Shown here in pieces: positions 53,752-62,279 of a stretch of DNA of 64,000 bases (within the stretch, counting starts at the first letter, position 1; the number at the start of each line of letters is the position of its first letter). Both the position numbers and the translations under genes were made by a program. Source of the stretch: Bacteroidales bacterium (lineage in GTDB: Bacteria; Bacteroidota; Bacteroidia; Bacteroidales; Tenuifilaceae). Location: NCBI GenBank assembly GCA_013141385.1, contig JABFRB010000045.1, forward strand, positions 1-64,000, given 5' to 3'. The notes under the pieces were generated by a model. It had not been told where the DNA came from. It ran no database searches and saw nothing but the letters and a program-made list of their open reading frames with translations.

Positions 53752-54660
53752 TTATGGAACTTCTACCCCTGTTGAAGCATTATAAATCTTATACCACTGT
53801 TCAGTACTCATTTTAATATTTAAGGCCTCAATTGCCAGTTTAATGCGCTCTATTTTGCTTGTTCCTGCAATTGGGATAATGGAAACAGGGTGATTTAATA
53901 ACCAGCTGTAAATTACCTTATCTACTTTATCTACATTAAGTTCTATGGCTACTTCGGATAGAGTCTTGAAAAGTCGTTTTCCCTTTTCATCCTGAGCGAT
54001 AATTAGTTTGCCAGTAGCCAGGGGCGACCATGCCATGGGTTTAATTCTCTCTTTCAGGAAAAAATCGATATTCCCGTTTTGGAAGTGCTCCAAACAGTAA
54101 GGCGAAATCTCAACTTGGTTGGTTAAGAGTTTTTCATCAGTATATGAATTAAGCATTTCGAACTGAATGGGGGTGAAATTTGAAACTCCAAAGTGAAGTA
54201 CTTTTCCACTCTTTTTTAGGGTTGAAAAGGCTTTAGCAACCTCTTCGGGGTTAAAGAAGGGTGCTGGACGGTGGAGTAGGAGCAGGTCGATATAATCAGT
54301 TCTAAAGTTGGATAATGATTTTTCAGTTGATGTGATGATATGGTCGAAGCTATAATCGTAGTAATTTATTTTTCTCTCTGGGAATTTATTGGATATCAGA
54401 TTTATACCACATTTTGTGATAATTTGAATATCCTTACGAAGATTGGTTTTGAGGTTTAAAGCATCACCAAATAATTGCTCGCAGGTGTAATCGCCATAAA
54501 TATCAGCATGATCAAAAGAGGTTATTCCTAGCTCGATTGCTTGCTGGGTAAGTTTTAGTATTTCCTGATTAGACATCTTCCAACTTACTAATCTCCAATG
54601 CCCATGAACTATTCGTGATAATTCAAAATCATTTGCTAGTTTTATTCTATTGGATATCAT
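53752..54660 (-). CDS. Aldo/keto reductase (YdhF-like)
   Basis: A 302-residue TIM-barrel oxidoreductase using NADPH. The catalytic tetrad is visible: Asp and Tyr in FDHADIYGDY near residue 49-58, Lys in IITKCG near 83 and His in DLLLLHRP near 125-132. The C-terminal nucleotide site has IPIAGTSKIERI near residue 270. Sequence style (LSRIVHGHWRLVSW) fits the YdhF group, whose substrate is unknown. It is co-oriented with galM and GH31. Confidence 0.9.
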   Translation of the reverse strand: MISNRIKLANDFELSRIVHGHWRLVSWKMSNQEILKLTQQAIELGITSFDHADIYGDYTCEQLFGDALNLKTNLRKDIQIITKCGINLISNKFPERKINYYDYSFDHIITSTEKSLSNFRTDYIDLLLLHRPAPFFNPEEVAKAFSTLKKSGKVLHFGVSNFTPIQFEMLNSYTDEKLLTNQVEISPYCLEHFQNGNIDFFLKERIKPMAWSPLATGKLIIAQDEKGKRLFKTLSEVAIELNVDKVDKVIYSWLLNHPVSIIPIAGTSKIERIKLAIEALNIKMSTEQWYKIYNASTGVEVP

Positions 54661-54694
54661 GCTTGGGGTTGTATTAAATTAAGGTTCGTATAAC

Positions 54695-54830
54695 AATAGT
54701 TCGTTAAAGTATTTTTATTGATTTGTAACATATAGTTTTTGAGACATTTTGTGTTTTCGTGTATTGGTGGCAAAAATTTTAAAATAGCCACAAAATCACC
54801 AAGTCACCAAAATACACCAAATAGTTTGAC
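54695..54830 (+). repeat. Intergenic repeat, copy 1 (right of the aldo/keto reductase)
   Basis: Shares about 120 bases with a second copy at 57345-57470, including AATAGTTCGTTAAAGT at its left end and TATTGGTGGCAA, TAGCCACAAAATCACCAAG and AAATACACCAAA in its core. The core is itself a loose inverted repeat (GGTGGC / GCCAC). The two copies lie on either side of the GH31 gene in the same orientation. Confidence 0.75.
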
Positions 54831-54857
54831 CAATTGTATAAATAAAATCATTAAAAA

Positions 54858-57317
54858 TTACCAAGTAATAACTACTTTATCCAAAGTATTTTCAAGTGCG
54901 ATTCGTTTCACTTCTTGTTGATATTTTTTACCATTGCCAGTAGAAAGAGGATCTTTATCCGTTAGCGAGGTTAATATATCTGTTGTTATTGTTTGAACGC
55001 TGGTAATTTTACCATTCACTTTCAGGTTATCATTTAGGCCTGTAAATCCATGCATCATCAAAATAATTTTAGAGAATCTGCTTGTAAATAATCCTTCAGG
55101 CTTTTCGATTATGATTTGATTTCCAATTGGGTCAAATCGGAATGTACGTGTAAGGAAATTCCCTTTTTCATAGTTGAAAGAAGTACCATCATCTTCGTAA
55201 TAGATAAATTCAGAATGATCTGTACCATTAAAAACGTGTAAGTAAAGAGTATCCGATTTTTCTGATGTATTTTGAATTATAGATTGCATTGGAATAAAAC
55301 TTCCCCCTTTTGCAAAAACGGGCAACTTATCAATAGGGCATTCAACTTTATGTTCTTGATTTCCTTGATATTTTTTACCTGTGAAAAAATCAAACCAAGT
55401 ACCTTTGGGTAGATATACACTGGTTAACTCTTTTGTGCTTTCAACTGGAGCAATTAGTAATGAGGAACCAAACATGTATTGGTGCTGATAGTTCGTGTTC
55501 CAGCATTTTTCATCAAAAGTATTGTCGATTACAAGCGATCTGCTAACGGGTAATCCTGATTTGTGCGCTTCGTAAAATGCAGAGTAGAGGTAGGGTAGGA
55601 GTCTGTATCGAAGTGAGATATAATTACGTGAAATGTTTTCTATTTCAGAGCCATACGACCATGGTTCGGACATGTTGTAGTCGTAGTGCTTATGCACTCT
55701 GAAAAATGGGGTAAAAGTTCCGATACTTAACCAGCGACCAAAGAGGTTGGATGAGGCATTGCCAAAGAATCCGCCAACATCAACACCTGAGAAGGCCATT
55801 CCGCTGATTCCAAGTGAATTTACAAGCCTACAACCAAGCATCATGTGCTCATCGCTTGCAACATTATCGCCTGTCCAAATTGCTGTATAGCGTTGTGCGC
55901 CAGAGTATGCTGCGCGGGTGAGGATTAAAGGGCGTTTGCCCATAAGGGACCGTGTACCCTCATAAGTGCTTCGAGACATTAACAATCCATAAGCATTTTT
56001 CCCTTCTCGATACGATGCGCCTTTGCCTTCCCAATTGAACCTTACTATTGATGAAGTTCTTCCACCGCCCCAGGAGGCTATTTCATTCATATCGTTCCAA
56101 AAACCTTCAACGCCATTCGATACATTACCACTGAAAAGATTACCCCACCATTTGCGAGCTTCTGGTTTAGTGAAATCGGGGAAATTGCACCAACCGGGCC
56201 ATACTTGAGCTGTGTAGTCAGTGCCATCGGGATATTTAATAAACATATTTTGCTTAATACCTTCTTCATAAGCCGTATAGCCTTTCTCCACTTTAATTCC
56301 AGGATCGATGATTACAGCTGTATGAATCCCTAAGTTTTTCAGTTCGCTTATCATTGCACTAGGTTTGCTAAAGCGTTGAGGATGCCATGTAAAAACCTTA
56401 TAAGCATCCATATAGTGAATATCAAGATAGATAACGTCGATAGGTATTTTCTTATCACGAAAAGTATGCGCAAGGTTCAAAACATTACTATCGGGGAAAT
56501 AGCTCCAACGACTTTGCTGGTATCCTAAGCCCCAAACAGGAGGCATTGGTATGCGTCCTGTAAGCCAAGTATAGTTTTCGATAATTTTGGCAACGCTATT
56601 TCCTCCAATAAAGTAGTAGTTCATTTCGCCAGCATCGGCTCCAAAAGTTGAGAATCGGTTATTTGATGCACCAAAGCTGAAATGGCTTTTGAAGGTGTTA
56701 TCAAAGAAAATTCCATAGGCAACATCATGGTGAATGCCAATGTAAAACGGAAATGTTGCGTATAGAGGATCTTGTGAAACGGGATATCCGGGTACATCGC
56801 TGTTCCAATTGGAATAACCTTCGCCACGCCTATCCAAGTTACCAGTTTTTTCACCTAGGCCAATGAATTTTTCGCCATCCTGAAGTTTCTTAAAGGTTGT
56901 AACTTCTTCGCCAACCCAAGTTGTTCCAAATGCTGGTTCGTCCTCATTCAGGAGTTTACCTTTGGAGGTCAGAAATTTAAAGCGTATGGGGTTTTTTGTT
57001 ACTTCTATTCGAAGGGAATCGGTTTGTAAAGTTATAAACTCTTTTGTTTCAGATGTTTTTATAGCACAATGCTGTTGAGATTCGATAACCGCATAAGAAA
57101 AATCATCACCCACCATCTTATCTTTCACAACTCTGAGTCGAATAATTTCAGGATTATAAACCATTAGAATTGCAGTCCCGTTGGTAGTTTCGAAAGTAAA
57201 AGTGTTTTCGGATTTGCTATACTTTTTAAGCGTACCAAGGCTATTATCGGGGAAATGCTGAGCATTCAGAATTGTAGAAACCATTATAATTATGATGGTT
57301 GATAATAATTTTTTCAT
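54858..57317 (-). CDS. GH31-family alpha-glucosidase
   Basis: An 819-residue secreted enzyme with a signal peptide (1-19). It has an N-terminal beta-sandwich, then the catalytic barrel: GYQQSRWSYFPD near residue 268, the nucleophile Asp in GFWNDMNE near residue 408, and GDNVASDEHM with FSGVDVGGFFGNAS near 500. The general-acid Asp is expected in the latter block. GH31 of this type cleaves alpha-glucosides or alpha-xylosides from oligosaccharides. It is flanked by two copies of an intergenic repeat, which could mean it moved as a unit; codon use was not computed. Confidence 0.95.
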   Translation of the reverse strand: MKKLLSTIIIIMVSTILNAQHFPDNSLGTLKKYSKSENTFTFETTNGTAILMVYNPEIIRLRVVKDKMVGDDFSYAVIESQQHCAIKTSETKEFITLQTDSLRIEVTKNPIRFKFLTSKGKLLNEDEPAFGTTWVGEEVTTFKKLQDGEKFIGLGEKTGNLDRRGEGYSNWNSDVPGYPVSQDPLYATFPFYIGIHHDVAYGIFFDNTFKSHFSFGASNNRFSTFGADAGEMNYYFIGGNSVAKIIENYTWLTGRIPMPPVWGLGYQQSRWSYFPDSNVLNLAHTFRDKKIPIDVIYLDIHYMDAYKVFTWHPQRFSKPSAMISELKNLGIHTAVIIDPGIKVEKGYTAYEEGIKQNMFIKYPDGTDYTAQVWPGWCNFPDFTKPEARKWWGNLFSGNVSNGVEGFWNDMNEIASWGGGRTSSIVRFNWEGKGASYREGKNAYGLLMSRSTYEGTRSLMGKRPLILTRAAYSGAQRYTAIWTGDNVASDEHMMLGCRLVNSLGISGMAFSGVDVGGFFGNASSNLFGRWLSIGTFTPFFRVHKHYDYNMSEPWSYGSEIENISRNYISLRYRLLPYLYSAFYEAHKSGLPVSRSLVIDNTFDEKCWNTNYQHQYMFGSSLLIAPVESTKELTSVYLPKGTWFDFFTGKKYQGNQEHKVECPIDKLPVFAKGGSFIPMQSIIQNTSEKSDTLYLHVFNGTDHSEFIYYEDDGTSFNYEKGNFLTRTFRFDPIGNQIIIEKPEGLFTSRFSKIILMMHGFTGLNDNLKVNGKITSVQTITTDILTSLTDKDPLSTGNGKKYQQEVKRIALENTLDKVVITW

Positions 57318-57344
57318 GCTATAAAATTTATGATTAATAAGTTT

Positions 57345-57470
57345 AATAGTTCGTTAAAGTTTAATTATTGTGTTTTTGTAATATTTTGTTTTTTAGTATA
57401 TTGGTGGCAATAATTTTAAAATAGCCACAAAATCACCAAGTCACTAAAATACACCAAAAAGTTCACTGAA
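57345..57470 (+). repeat. Intergenic repeat, copy 2 (left of the accessory island)
   Basis: The second copy of the repeat at 54695-54830, with the same left end (AATAGTTCGTTAAAGT) and the same core, mostly identical in the core (about 55 of 60 bases by eye). It marks the boundary between the GH31 gene and the accessory island. Confidence 0.75.
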
Positions 57471-57578
57471 CTATTGTAAGTTAAAACTAATATTTATGTG
57501 ATGTAAGTTCGACTAAATTTATCTATCCGCTGCATACGAACGGCGAAGCCCTTACGAATACCTTTAGCGGTTGTGAAG

Positions 57579-58367
57579 TTATTTTTCCTCGTTTTCTTTT
57601 ATGCTATTTATTGTCATCAGAGAGAAGTCAAAAGATTTAGTATAATCTAGGTCTGTATATTCTAAACCTAACTTCTTAATGTTTGCATAATATGCCTTTA
57701 AATTTCTATAATAATTTCGCTCCAATGGGACTGACACGGCTCGTTCTCCTATTTTTTCCTTTAGAAACCATTTTTCCAGCAATCTAGCAGCTCGACCATT
57801 GCCATCTAAAAAAGGATGTATTTTCACAAAGGTCAGGTGTATTTGTGATGCAAAATAGAAAGTATCCGTTTCATCGAGTTCATCTTCCAGTAACATCTCA
57901 ATATCAATGAAAAGTTTTTCAAGTTCTCTAATTACTATCTTTGGCTCAGCCGCTACATATTCAATCCTATCTTGCTCGTTAATAACAAACATAGGGTTTG
58001 TTCTAATTTTCCCTTGTTGTGATTTTGGTAAAAGGTTAGAGCTTAAAATGGAATGTGCTTTCTTCAAGTTCTCAAAACTCAGGCGATTTTTAAAGATAAA
58101 CTCATATGCTTTATATAAATCATCTGCTTTCCTTGTATAGTCGGGTTTAAACTTAACATTCAAGAATTTATGCTTGAAATAACTATCGAAGTCAATGTCT
58201 TCTCCTTCAATTTTCGATGAATATACAGATGAAACAGACGTGTAAAATTGAAAGTAGTCAACAGGAATTTGAAGTTTGGGAATAGAATTTAGGATAGTAA
58301 GAAAGTTCTGATCAACCGATTCTCTAAATTTGTCAAGTAGTTGTCCATGAATAATCTTAAAGTCCAT
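57579..58367 (-). CDS. Fic family protein with N-terminal inhibitory motif
   Basis: ATG 58367 gives 262 residues; a GTG 27 bases upstream is inside the promoter. The Fic core is HPFLDGNGRAARLLEKWF (about 193-210), matching HPFx(D/E)GNGR, so AMP-transfer activity is expected. An inhibitory (S/T)xxxEG motif, SSKIEG, lies near residue 46, so it is a class II Fic. Such proteins AMPylate or modify a host-cell or bacterial target. A -7 box (TATCTTTG) precedes the start. Spacer repeats lie on both sides. Confidence 0.9.
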   Translation of the reverse strand: MDFKIIHGQLLDKFRESVDQNFLTILNSIPKLQIPVDYFQFYTSVSSVYSSKIEGEDIDFDSYFKHKFLNVKFKPDYTRKADDLYKAYEFIFKNRLSFENLKKAHSILSSNLLPKSQQGKIRTNPMFVINEQDRIEYVAAEPKIVIRELEKLFIDIEMLLEDELDETDTFYFASQIHLTFVKIHPFLDGNGRAARLLEKWFLKEKIGERAVSVPLERNYYRNLKAYYANIKKLGLEYTDLDYTKSFDFSLMTINSIKENEEK

Positions 58368-58383
58368 AATTCTTATCTTTCTC

Positions 58384-58391
58384 CAAAGATA
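58384..58391 (-). promoter_or_regulatory. Bacteroidetes-type -7 box of the Fic gene
   Basis: TATCTTTG on the minus strand, 17 bases before the chosen ATG. It excludes the longer GTG start. Confidence 0.5.
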
Positions 58392-58452
58392 CACTTTTCA
58401 TGTAAAAAGCCATTCCGCCTACGAAATTTCATAACCGCTAACATAGCTGTGG

Positions 58453-58477
58453 TTGGAAATGTTGGGGAGTTAAAAAC
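58453..58477 (+). repeat. Spacer repeat, copy A
   Basis: TTGGAAATGTTGGGGAGTTA followed by AAAAC. An identical 25-base segment lies at 59142-59166. Both are between accessory genes. Confidence 0.85.
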
Positions 58478-58526
58478 TCTGATTGGCTATAAGCTTACCG
58501 GCTGCTTACTCGATTGGCAATTGTTG

Positions 58527-58826
58527 CTACTTTATTCTTAAATCCTCATGGTTTTGTCGACAATCCCATATTGAATGAACTGTAATAATTTCGTTGTCAA
58601 ACTCATAAAATAGTATATAGTCATCAACGATTAGTCCTCGAACAGATTCAATTTCTGTATTAAGACCAATGTCGGGATGTTTTAGTAAGACTTTAAGTTC
58701 TTTATTTAACCTTTGGTATAGTTTTGCGGAGTAAATCTTGCTCTTGTTTCTTTCAGCATAAAACTCCAATATTTTGAAGAGTTTAATCTCGGCTCTATGC
58801 GACCATATTATCTTGCGCTTAGCCAT
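58527..58826 (-). CDS. RelE/ParE-family toxin
   Basis: A 99-residue protein of the plasmid stabilisation (RelE/ParE) fold: IIWSHRAEIKLFKILEFYAER, then HPDIGLNTEIESVRGLIVDDYILFYEF and IITVHSIWDCRQNHEDL. Such toxins cut mRNA at the ribosome or poison gyrase. Its start overlaps the end of the upstream antitoxin gene by 19 bases, the usual order in these pairs. The C-terminal Arg/Asp/His triad is seen in RelE-like members, but the target cannot be told. Confidence 0.85.
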   Translation of the reverse strand: MAKRKIIWSHRAEIKLFKILEFYAERNKSKIYSAKLYQRLNKELKVLLKHPDIGLNTEIESVRGLIVDDYILFYEFDNEIITVHSIWDCRQNHEDLRIK

Positions 58827-59044
58827 TTCGAAATTTTTTTATCTAAGAGTTCATGCTCAATATATAGACCTTGTTCAATCTCTTTCTTCGATTCAATGAT
58901 TTCGTTTCTTTGTTCTGCCGTAAGAGTAATAACCTCTGTTTCGATTTTTGAATCGAGAATAGTCTTGATAGCCTTGAGAAATGATATGTCATTAATCTCT
59001 GCAATCCTATGAATCAACACTTTCTTTAATTCAATCGTTGTCAT
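58808..59044 (-). CDS. Probable antitoxin of the RelE/ParE pair
   Basis: ATG 59044 gives 78 residues starting MTTIELKKVLIHRIAEIND. The protein is helical and charged, ending LYIEHELLDKKISKWLSAR, as in antitoxins that wrap their toxin. No clear DNA-binding fold was recognised. The downstream toxin gene overlaps it by 19 bases. A -7 box lies 20 bases upstream, so the pair has its own promoter. Confidence 0.75.
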   Translation of the reverse strand: MTTIELKKVLIHRIAEINDISFLKAIKTILDSKIETEVITLTAEQRNEIIESKKEIEQGLYIEHELLDKKISKWLSAR

Positions 59045-59063
59045 GATAAATCTTCTTTTTTTA

Positions 59064-59071
59064 CAAAAATA
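59064..59071 (-). promoter_or_regulatory. Bacteroidetes-type -7 box of the toxin-antitoxin pair
   Basis: TATTTTTG on the minus strand, 20 bases before the antitoxin ATG. Confidence 0.5.
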
Positions 59072-59141
59072 CAAATATTTTCATGTCAAGTAAAAATAAT
59101 TGTTTGCATTCATCATGCAATTATTGCCAACGGTTTTGTGA

Positions 59142-59166
59142 TTGGAAATGTTGGGGAGTTAAAAAC
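59142..59166 (+). repeat. Spacer repeat, copy B
   Basis: Identical to the 25-base segment at 58453. It lies 98 bases upstream of the antitoxin start in a 268-base spacer. Confidence 0.85.
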
Positions 59167-59312
59167 CGAATATCTGTTCTATGCTAAACTTTTACTTATG
59201 ACTTTGGCGTAAGAGCGAACCGTATCAGTCGAGTGGGGGGCTATGTGGTTTTATTATTTTCAATTATTGTGTACAATCAATCATATCATCTAATAACAAT
59301 AATGTATCACGC

Positions 59313-59603
59313 TTAGACATATATTAAATCTGAATCAATTGATTTTAAGTATTTTTCTTTAATTCCTTTTTTTGAAACTAGATCCACCTTAAATCCAACA
59401 ATAGTTTCCAACTCTTCGGCTAAATCGATAAATCTTACACCAATTTTATCAGAAAACTCTACAAGGATATCCAAATCACTGGAGTCATTTTGTTCTCTGC
59501 GAGAATAAGAACCAAAAATTGCCATTGATTTAATGGGATAGTCTTGAAATAATCTGCTTTTATGGCTACTCAAAGTATTTTTTATTTCTTGTAATGTTCT
59601 CAT
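59313..59603 (-). CDS. MNT-type nucleotidyltransferase
   Basis: ATG 59603 gives 96 residues. The nucleotidyltransferase motif is GSYSRREQNDSSDLDILVEF (about 31-50, GSxxR then SDxDxLV). Such MNT proteins are usually antitoxins of HEPN (HepT) toxins, inactivating them by AMPylation. A HEPN gene and a second MNT gene lie just upstream on the same strand, but the order MNT-HEPN-MNT is unusual. The partner of this copy is not certain. Confidence 0.85.
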   Translation of the reverse strand: MRTLQEIKNTLSSHKSRLFQDYPIKSMAIFGSYSRREQNDSSDLDILVEFSDKIGVRFIDLAEELETIVGFKVDLVSKKGIKEKYLKSIDSDLIYV

Positions 59604-59698
59604 AGCCCCCAAATACCACTTTTATTCAACCAGAAATAATCATTATACCGAATTTTGAATTGCTAGAGTGGTTGCCATTAGTGTTGTACACTGGCTTT

Positions 59699-60013
59699 TT
59701 ATTCATCCTTTAATAGAGTCTCAACTTGCTTTTGTAAGATTGGAAGTTGTTTTGAGATTATGCCCCAAATAATTACATCATCAATTCTGTCATAACCATG
59801 AATTACCCAATTTCGCAAATCAACTATTTTTCTTGCATCTTCAATCGGGAAATTAGAATCTATTTTCAGAATGCGACTAGCTGTTTCACCAATTATTTCA
59901 AACTCTCGCTCAATTCCTCGCTTAAGGAGTTTGTTGGTTTTATATGTATTAAAATCTCTGTTATCGCCAAGGTATTCATAAATAGAATCTATCGAGGTTT
60001 TAATGTCGAACAA
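59699..60013 (-). CDS. HEPN-domain toxin (HepT/DUF86-like)
   Basis: A 104-residue helical protein with the RNase signature Rx4HxY: RNWVIHGYD near residues 67-75. It starts at TTG 60013; the codons before it (L-E-I-Q-K-F-L) also fit the family, so the true start may be a rare upstream codon near 60025. It follows the MNT gene at 60332 by a few bases or overlaps it, as expected for a toxin encoded with its MNT antitoxin. The target is RNA, in known members. Confidence 0.85.
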   Translation of the reverse strand: MFDIKTSIDSIYEYLGDNRDFNTYKTNKLLKRGIEREFEIIGETASRILKIDSNFPIEDARKIVDLRNWVIHGYDRIDDVIIWGIISKQLPILQKQVETLLKDE

Positions 60014-60026
60014 GAACTTTTGTATT

Positions 60027-60332
60027 TCAAGTTACATAAATCAGCTGTTTAGTTTGTTCTATACCTTTTATGAAATATGGGTTCGAAAGAGAGTTTTCAG
60101 TTAGCAAGTCAATTCTACGTTTAAATAAGTCCTGTAATTTGTAATGTAAATCAAAATAGTTTTCGGTGTATTGTTCGATTGATAAATTGTCAAAAGAGAT
60201 TAAAAGGTCAATGTCGCTGCTATCATTGAATTTGTCGGTACATACAGAGCCAAATGCGTACATTGTCCTTACCTTGTAAATTTCACAAAGTTTCTTTAAA
60301 TCAACTATCCTATCAATTAGTATCTTATTCAT
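60027..60332 (-). CDS. MNT-type nucleotidyltransferase antitoxin
   Basis: ATG 60332 gives 101 residues; a TTG 24 bases upstream would add eight. The MNT motif is YAFGSVCTDKFNDSSDIDLLI (near 25-45, written by position). It directly precedes the HEPN gene and probably neutralises it by AMPylating a tyrosine. A second MNT gene lies downstream of the HEPN gene. Confidence 0.85.
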   Translation of the reverse strand: MNKILIDRIVDLKKLCEIYKVRTMYAFGSVCTDKFNDSSDIDLLISFDNLSIEQYTENYFDLHYKLQDLFKRRIDLLTENSLSNPYFIKGIEQTKQLIYVT

Positions 60333-60432
60333 TTCATCAACTTGAACTTGAGCCAAATGTACAACAATTATTCTATTTTATTTGCTTATGTCTTAGAATG
60401 CCGAGCGGGGGGGGCTACTTCAAAATGTAAAT

Positions 60433-61263
60433 CTATAATGTATCTCGGACACAACGGCAATATGTTCTGTTAGTCACACCACCATCAGTACTGGAAAGTT
60501 CAATTTGTTGTCCAATGTTAAAATTAACTGCATAATAGTAATAATATGGTCCACCCCAAGCACCATCTTCTACATGACCAAGAGTGCGACTCCAGTAATA
60601 CGGATAACCAAGACTACTATAATAATATGTATTAAATCCACCTATTTCTTCTTTTTTACCAAACATTTTTGCTAATTCTGTTATTGTAGGTAATCGCCAA
60701 TTTGTGTAACCGCTTAAAACGGAATTTTCGCAATAAGAGTTTGCTTCTTCCCAAGTAGGATCATTTACCACGTTGTTATCACTAGAGTCTATCATTATGT
60801 TATCTAATGTATAAAAAGAAAGTGGCTTTGAATCAATGAGCAAGGTTTGAAAATTGAGTTCATTCCCATAAAATGTACCGAACTTATTCAATGAATAAGC
60901 TCGAACAAAATATGTAGTGTTCTTCTGTAAGTTGGTCAGACTTGCAGTGAAACTTCCTTCTTGAGGATTATCCACAGTAATAATGTAGCCACCATTTGTC
61001 GAAATCCGTTTTCCAATTATTTTAAAATCATTTGTTGTAGGATGGCTCGTTGTCGAATAACAAATGCCATTTTCATAAGGATAGGCATAAGCATAAGCAT
61101 TTCTGTTGGAAATAATATCCAAATTTCCAGCAACTACGGCAGAAGTGGTCTTAATATCAGTAACTTCTATTGTTTTAATATTACCCTCAAGATACTTTTC
61201 TTCATTTTCTACACAAGAAAAACATAAAAGTGAAATTGCACAACATAACAAATATTTTCTCAT
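60433..61263 (-). CDS. DUF1566/Lcl-domain surface lipoprotein
   Basis: ATG 61263 gives 276 residues, starting MRKYLLCCAISLLCFSC, a lipoprotein signal with C17 as the lipidation site. An N-terminal fibronectin-like part (about 25-130) has IEVTDIKTTSAVVAGNLD and KNTTYFVRAYSLNKFGTFYG. The C-terminal part is DUF1566-like: PTWEEANSYCE, SGYTNWRLPTITEL, YYWSRTLGH and YCRCVRD. These domains are common on surfaces of Bacteroidetes and Fibrobacteres and bind sugar or collagen-like partners. It is the third gene of a coupled three-gene unit (8 bases after the gene before). Confidence 0.8.
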   Translation of the reverse strand: MRKYLLCCAISLLCFSCVENEEKYLEGNIKTIEVTDIKTTSAVVAGNLDIISNRNAYAYAYPYENGICYSTTSHPTTNDFKIIGKRISTNGGYIITVDNPQEGSFTASLTNLQKNTTYFVRAYSLNKFGTFYGNELNFQTLLIDSKPLSFYTLDNIMIDSSDNNVVNDPTWEEANSYCENSVLSGYTNWRLPTITELAKMFGKKEEIGGFNTYYYSSLGYPYYWSRTLGHVEDGAWGGPYYYYYAVNFNIGQQIELSSTDGGVTNRTYCRCVRDTL

Positions 61264-61271
61264 AATAGTAA

Positions 61272-62267
61272 TTAATTTATTATACCACCTATGCCAATTC
61301 CGATACCCCAAATGAATGTCCATCTGCTTTCGCTATCACGAAAATAACCTCCGTTAAGACTCAGTGTCATACCTGTTGCACTTATAAGATTGAACCCTGC
61401 AAGATACGACCAATCACATCTCATAGAATTTGGGTCTTTATAGAAAAAATGACCTTCATTTGTATTTTGCATTTCAGACTTTTCCATTTCTACTGTACCA
61501 TAGTTTGCAGATAAAAATAAACTTTTAAAGGGATATATTTTAACTCCTATTGCTCCTCGGAAGCCAGCATATTTTTCTAAATCTAAACCATAGGTGCCTT
61601 GCCAACCAAATCCAAAAATATTACCGTGCCTCCCTTCTAAAGTTATTCCTATTACCTTACCGTAAACAGTACCACCCACCCCATTAAAATATATTTGATT
61701 GGAATACTTGCAATAGAGACTCTCTTCACATTTTCTTTGGCGTTCTTCTGCTTTCTTCCGATATTGTTCCTGTTTTTGTCTTTGCTCTTCTTCTTCTCTT
61801 TTCTGAATTTGTTCCTTTCTTTGCTCATCTTTATCATCGCATAATATTTCATCGGGAAAAAGAAGGCTGTTTCTTATCTCTTCTCTCGCAAAATTTCGTG
61901 GGAATAAAATGAGTACATAGTAAACATTTCTCACAGCATCAAAATTTTGTCGTTTGATTTTGAATTGTACTGATCTACCTTTGATTTTAAGTTTTTCTAA
62001 TCCATTTATCAGTACTTCATTGTAAGTGGCATCTTCCATTTGCGTACCGTTTATTTCTACAATAAATGTTTTAATAGCTTCTGCTTCAGCCTTATTTTTT
62101 GCTATTGCAAGATTGCTATCAAAACCAAGCCCCGTCACATATACGAAATTATTGTCTTTACATTCAGGGGTTTTGCTAACCCAACATGGTGTTTGTGCAT
62201 GTAAATCAATTAAAATAAAAAGCGAAAAATAGATTAAAATGCTATTTCCTAAAATTTTACTACTCAT
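61272..62267 (-). CDS. LPP20-like protein with coiled coil and barrel-like C-terminus
   Basis: A 331-residue exported protein (signal peptide 1-25, ending LHAQ). Residues about 30-130 look like LPP20 (helical LAIAKNKAEAEAIKTFIVEI followed by strands VQFKIKRQNF, VYYVLILFPRN). A charged Gln/Glu/Lys coiled coil spans about 145-185. The last 140 residues are strand-rich with aromatic ends (YGKVIGITLEGRHGNIFGFG, FLSANYGTVEM), like a small outer-membrane barrel. Gap to the upstream gene is 12 bases and to the downstream gene 8 bases. No family name is certain. Confidence 0.65.
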   Translation of the reverse strand: MSSKILGNSILIYFSLFILIDLHAQTPCWVSKTPECKDNNFVYVTGLGFDSNLAIAKNKAEAEAIKTFIVEINGTQMEDATYNEVLINGLEKLKIKGRSVQFKIKRQNFDAVRNVYYVLILFPRNFAREEIRNSLLFPDEILCDDKDEQRKEQIQKREEEEQRQKQEQYRKKAEERQRKCEESLYCKYSNQIYFNGVGGTVYGKVIGITLEGRHGNIFGFGWQGTYGLDLEKYAGFRGAIGVKIYPFKSLFLSANYGTVEMEKSEMQNTNEGHFFYKDPNSMRCDWSYLAGFNLISATGMTLSLNGGYFRDSESRWTFIWGIGIGIGGIIN

Positions 62268-62279
62268 AATACTTTTATT

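Noticed and set aside
58453-59166. Integron attC sites in the spacers
   Set aside because: The repeats do not carry paired RYYYAAC and GTTRRRY cores at a suitable distance, and no integrase is in the window.
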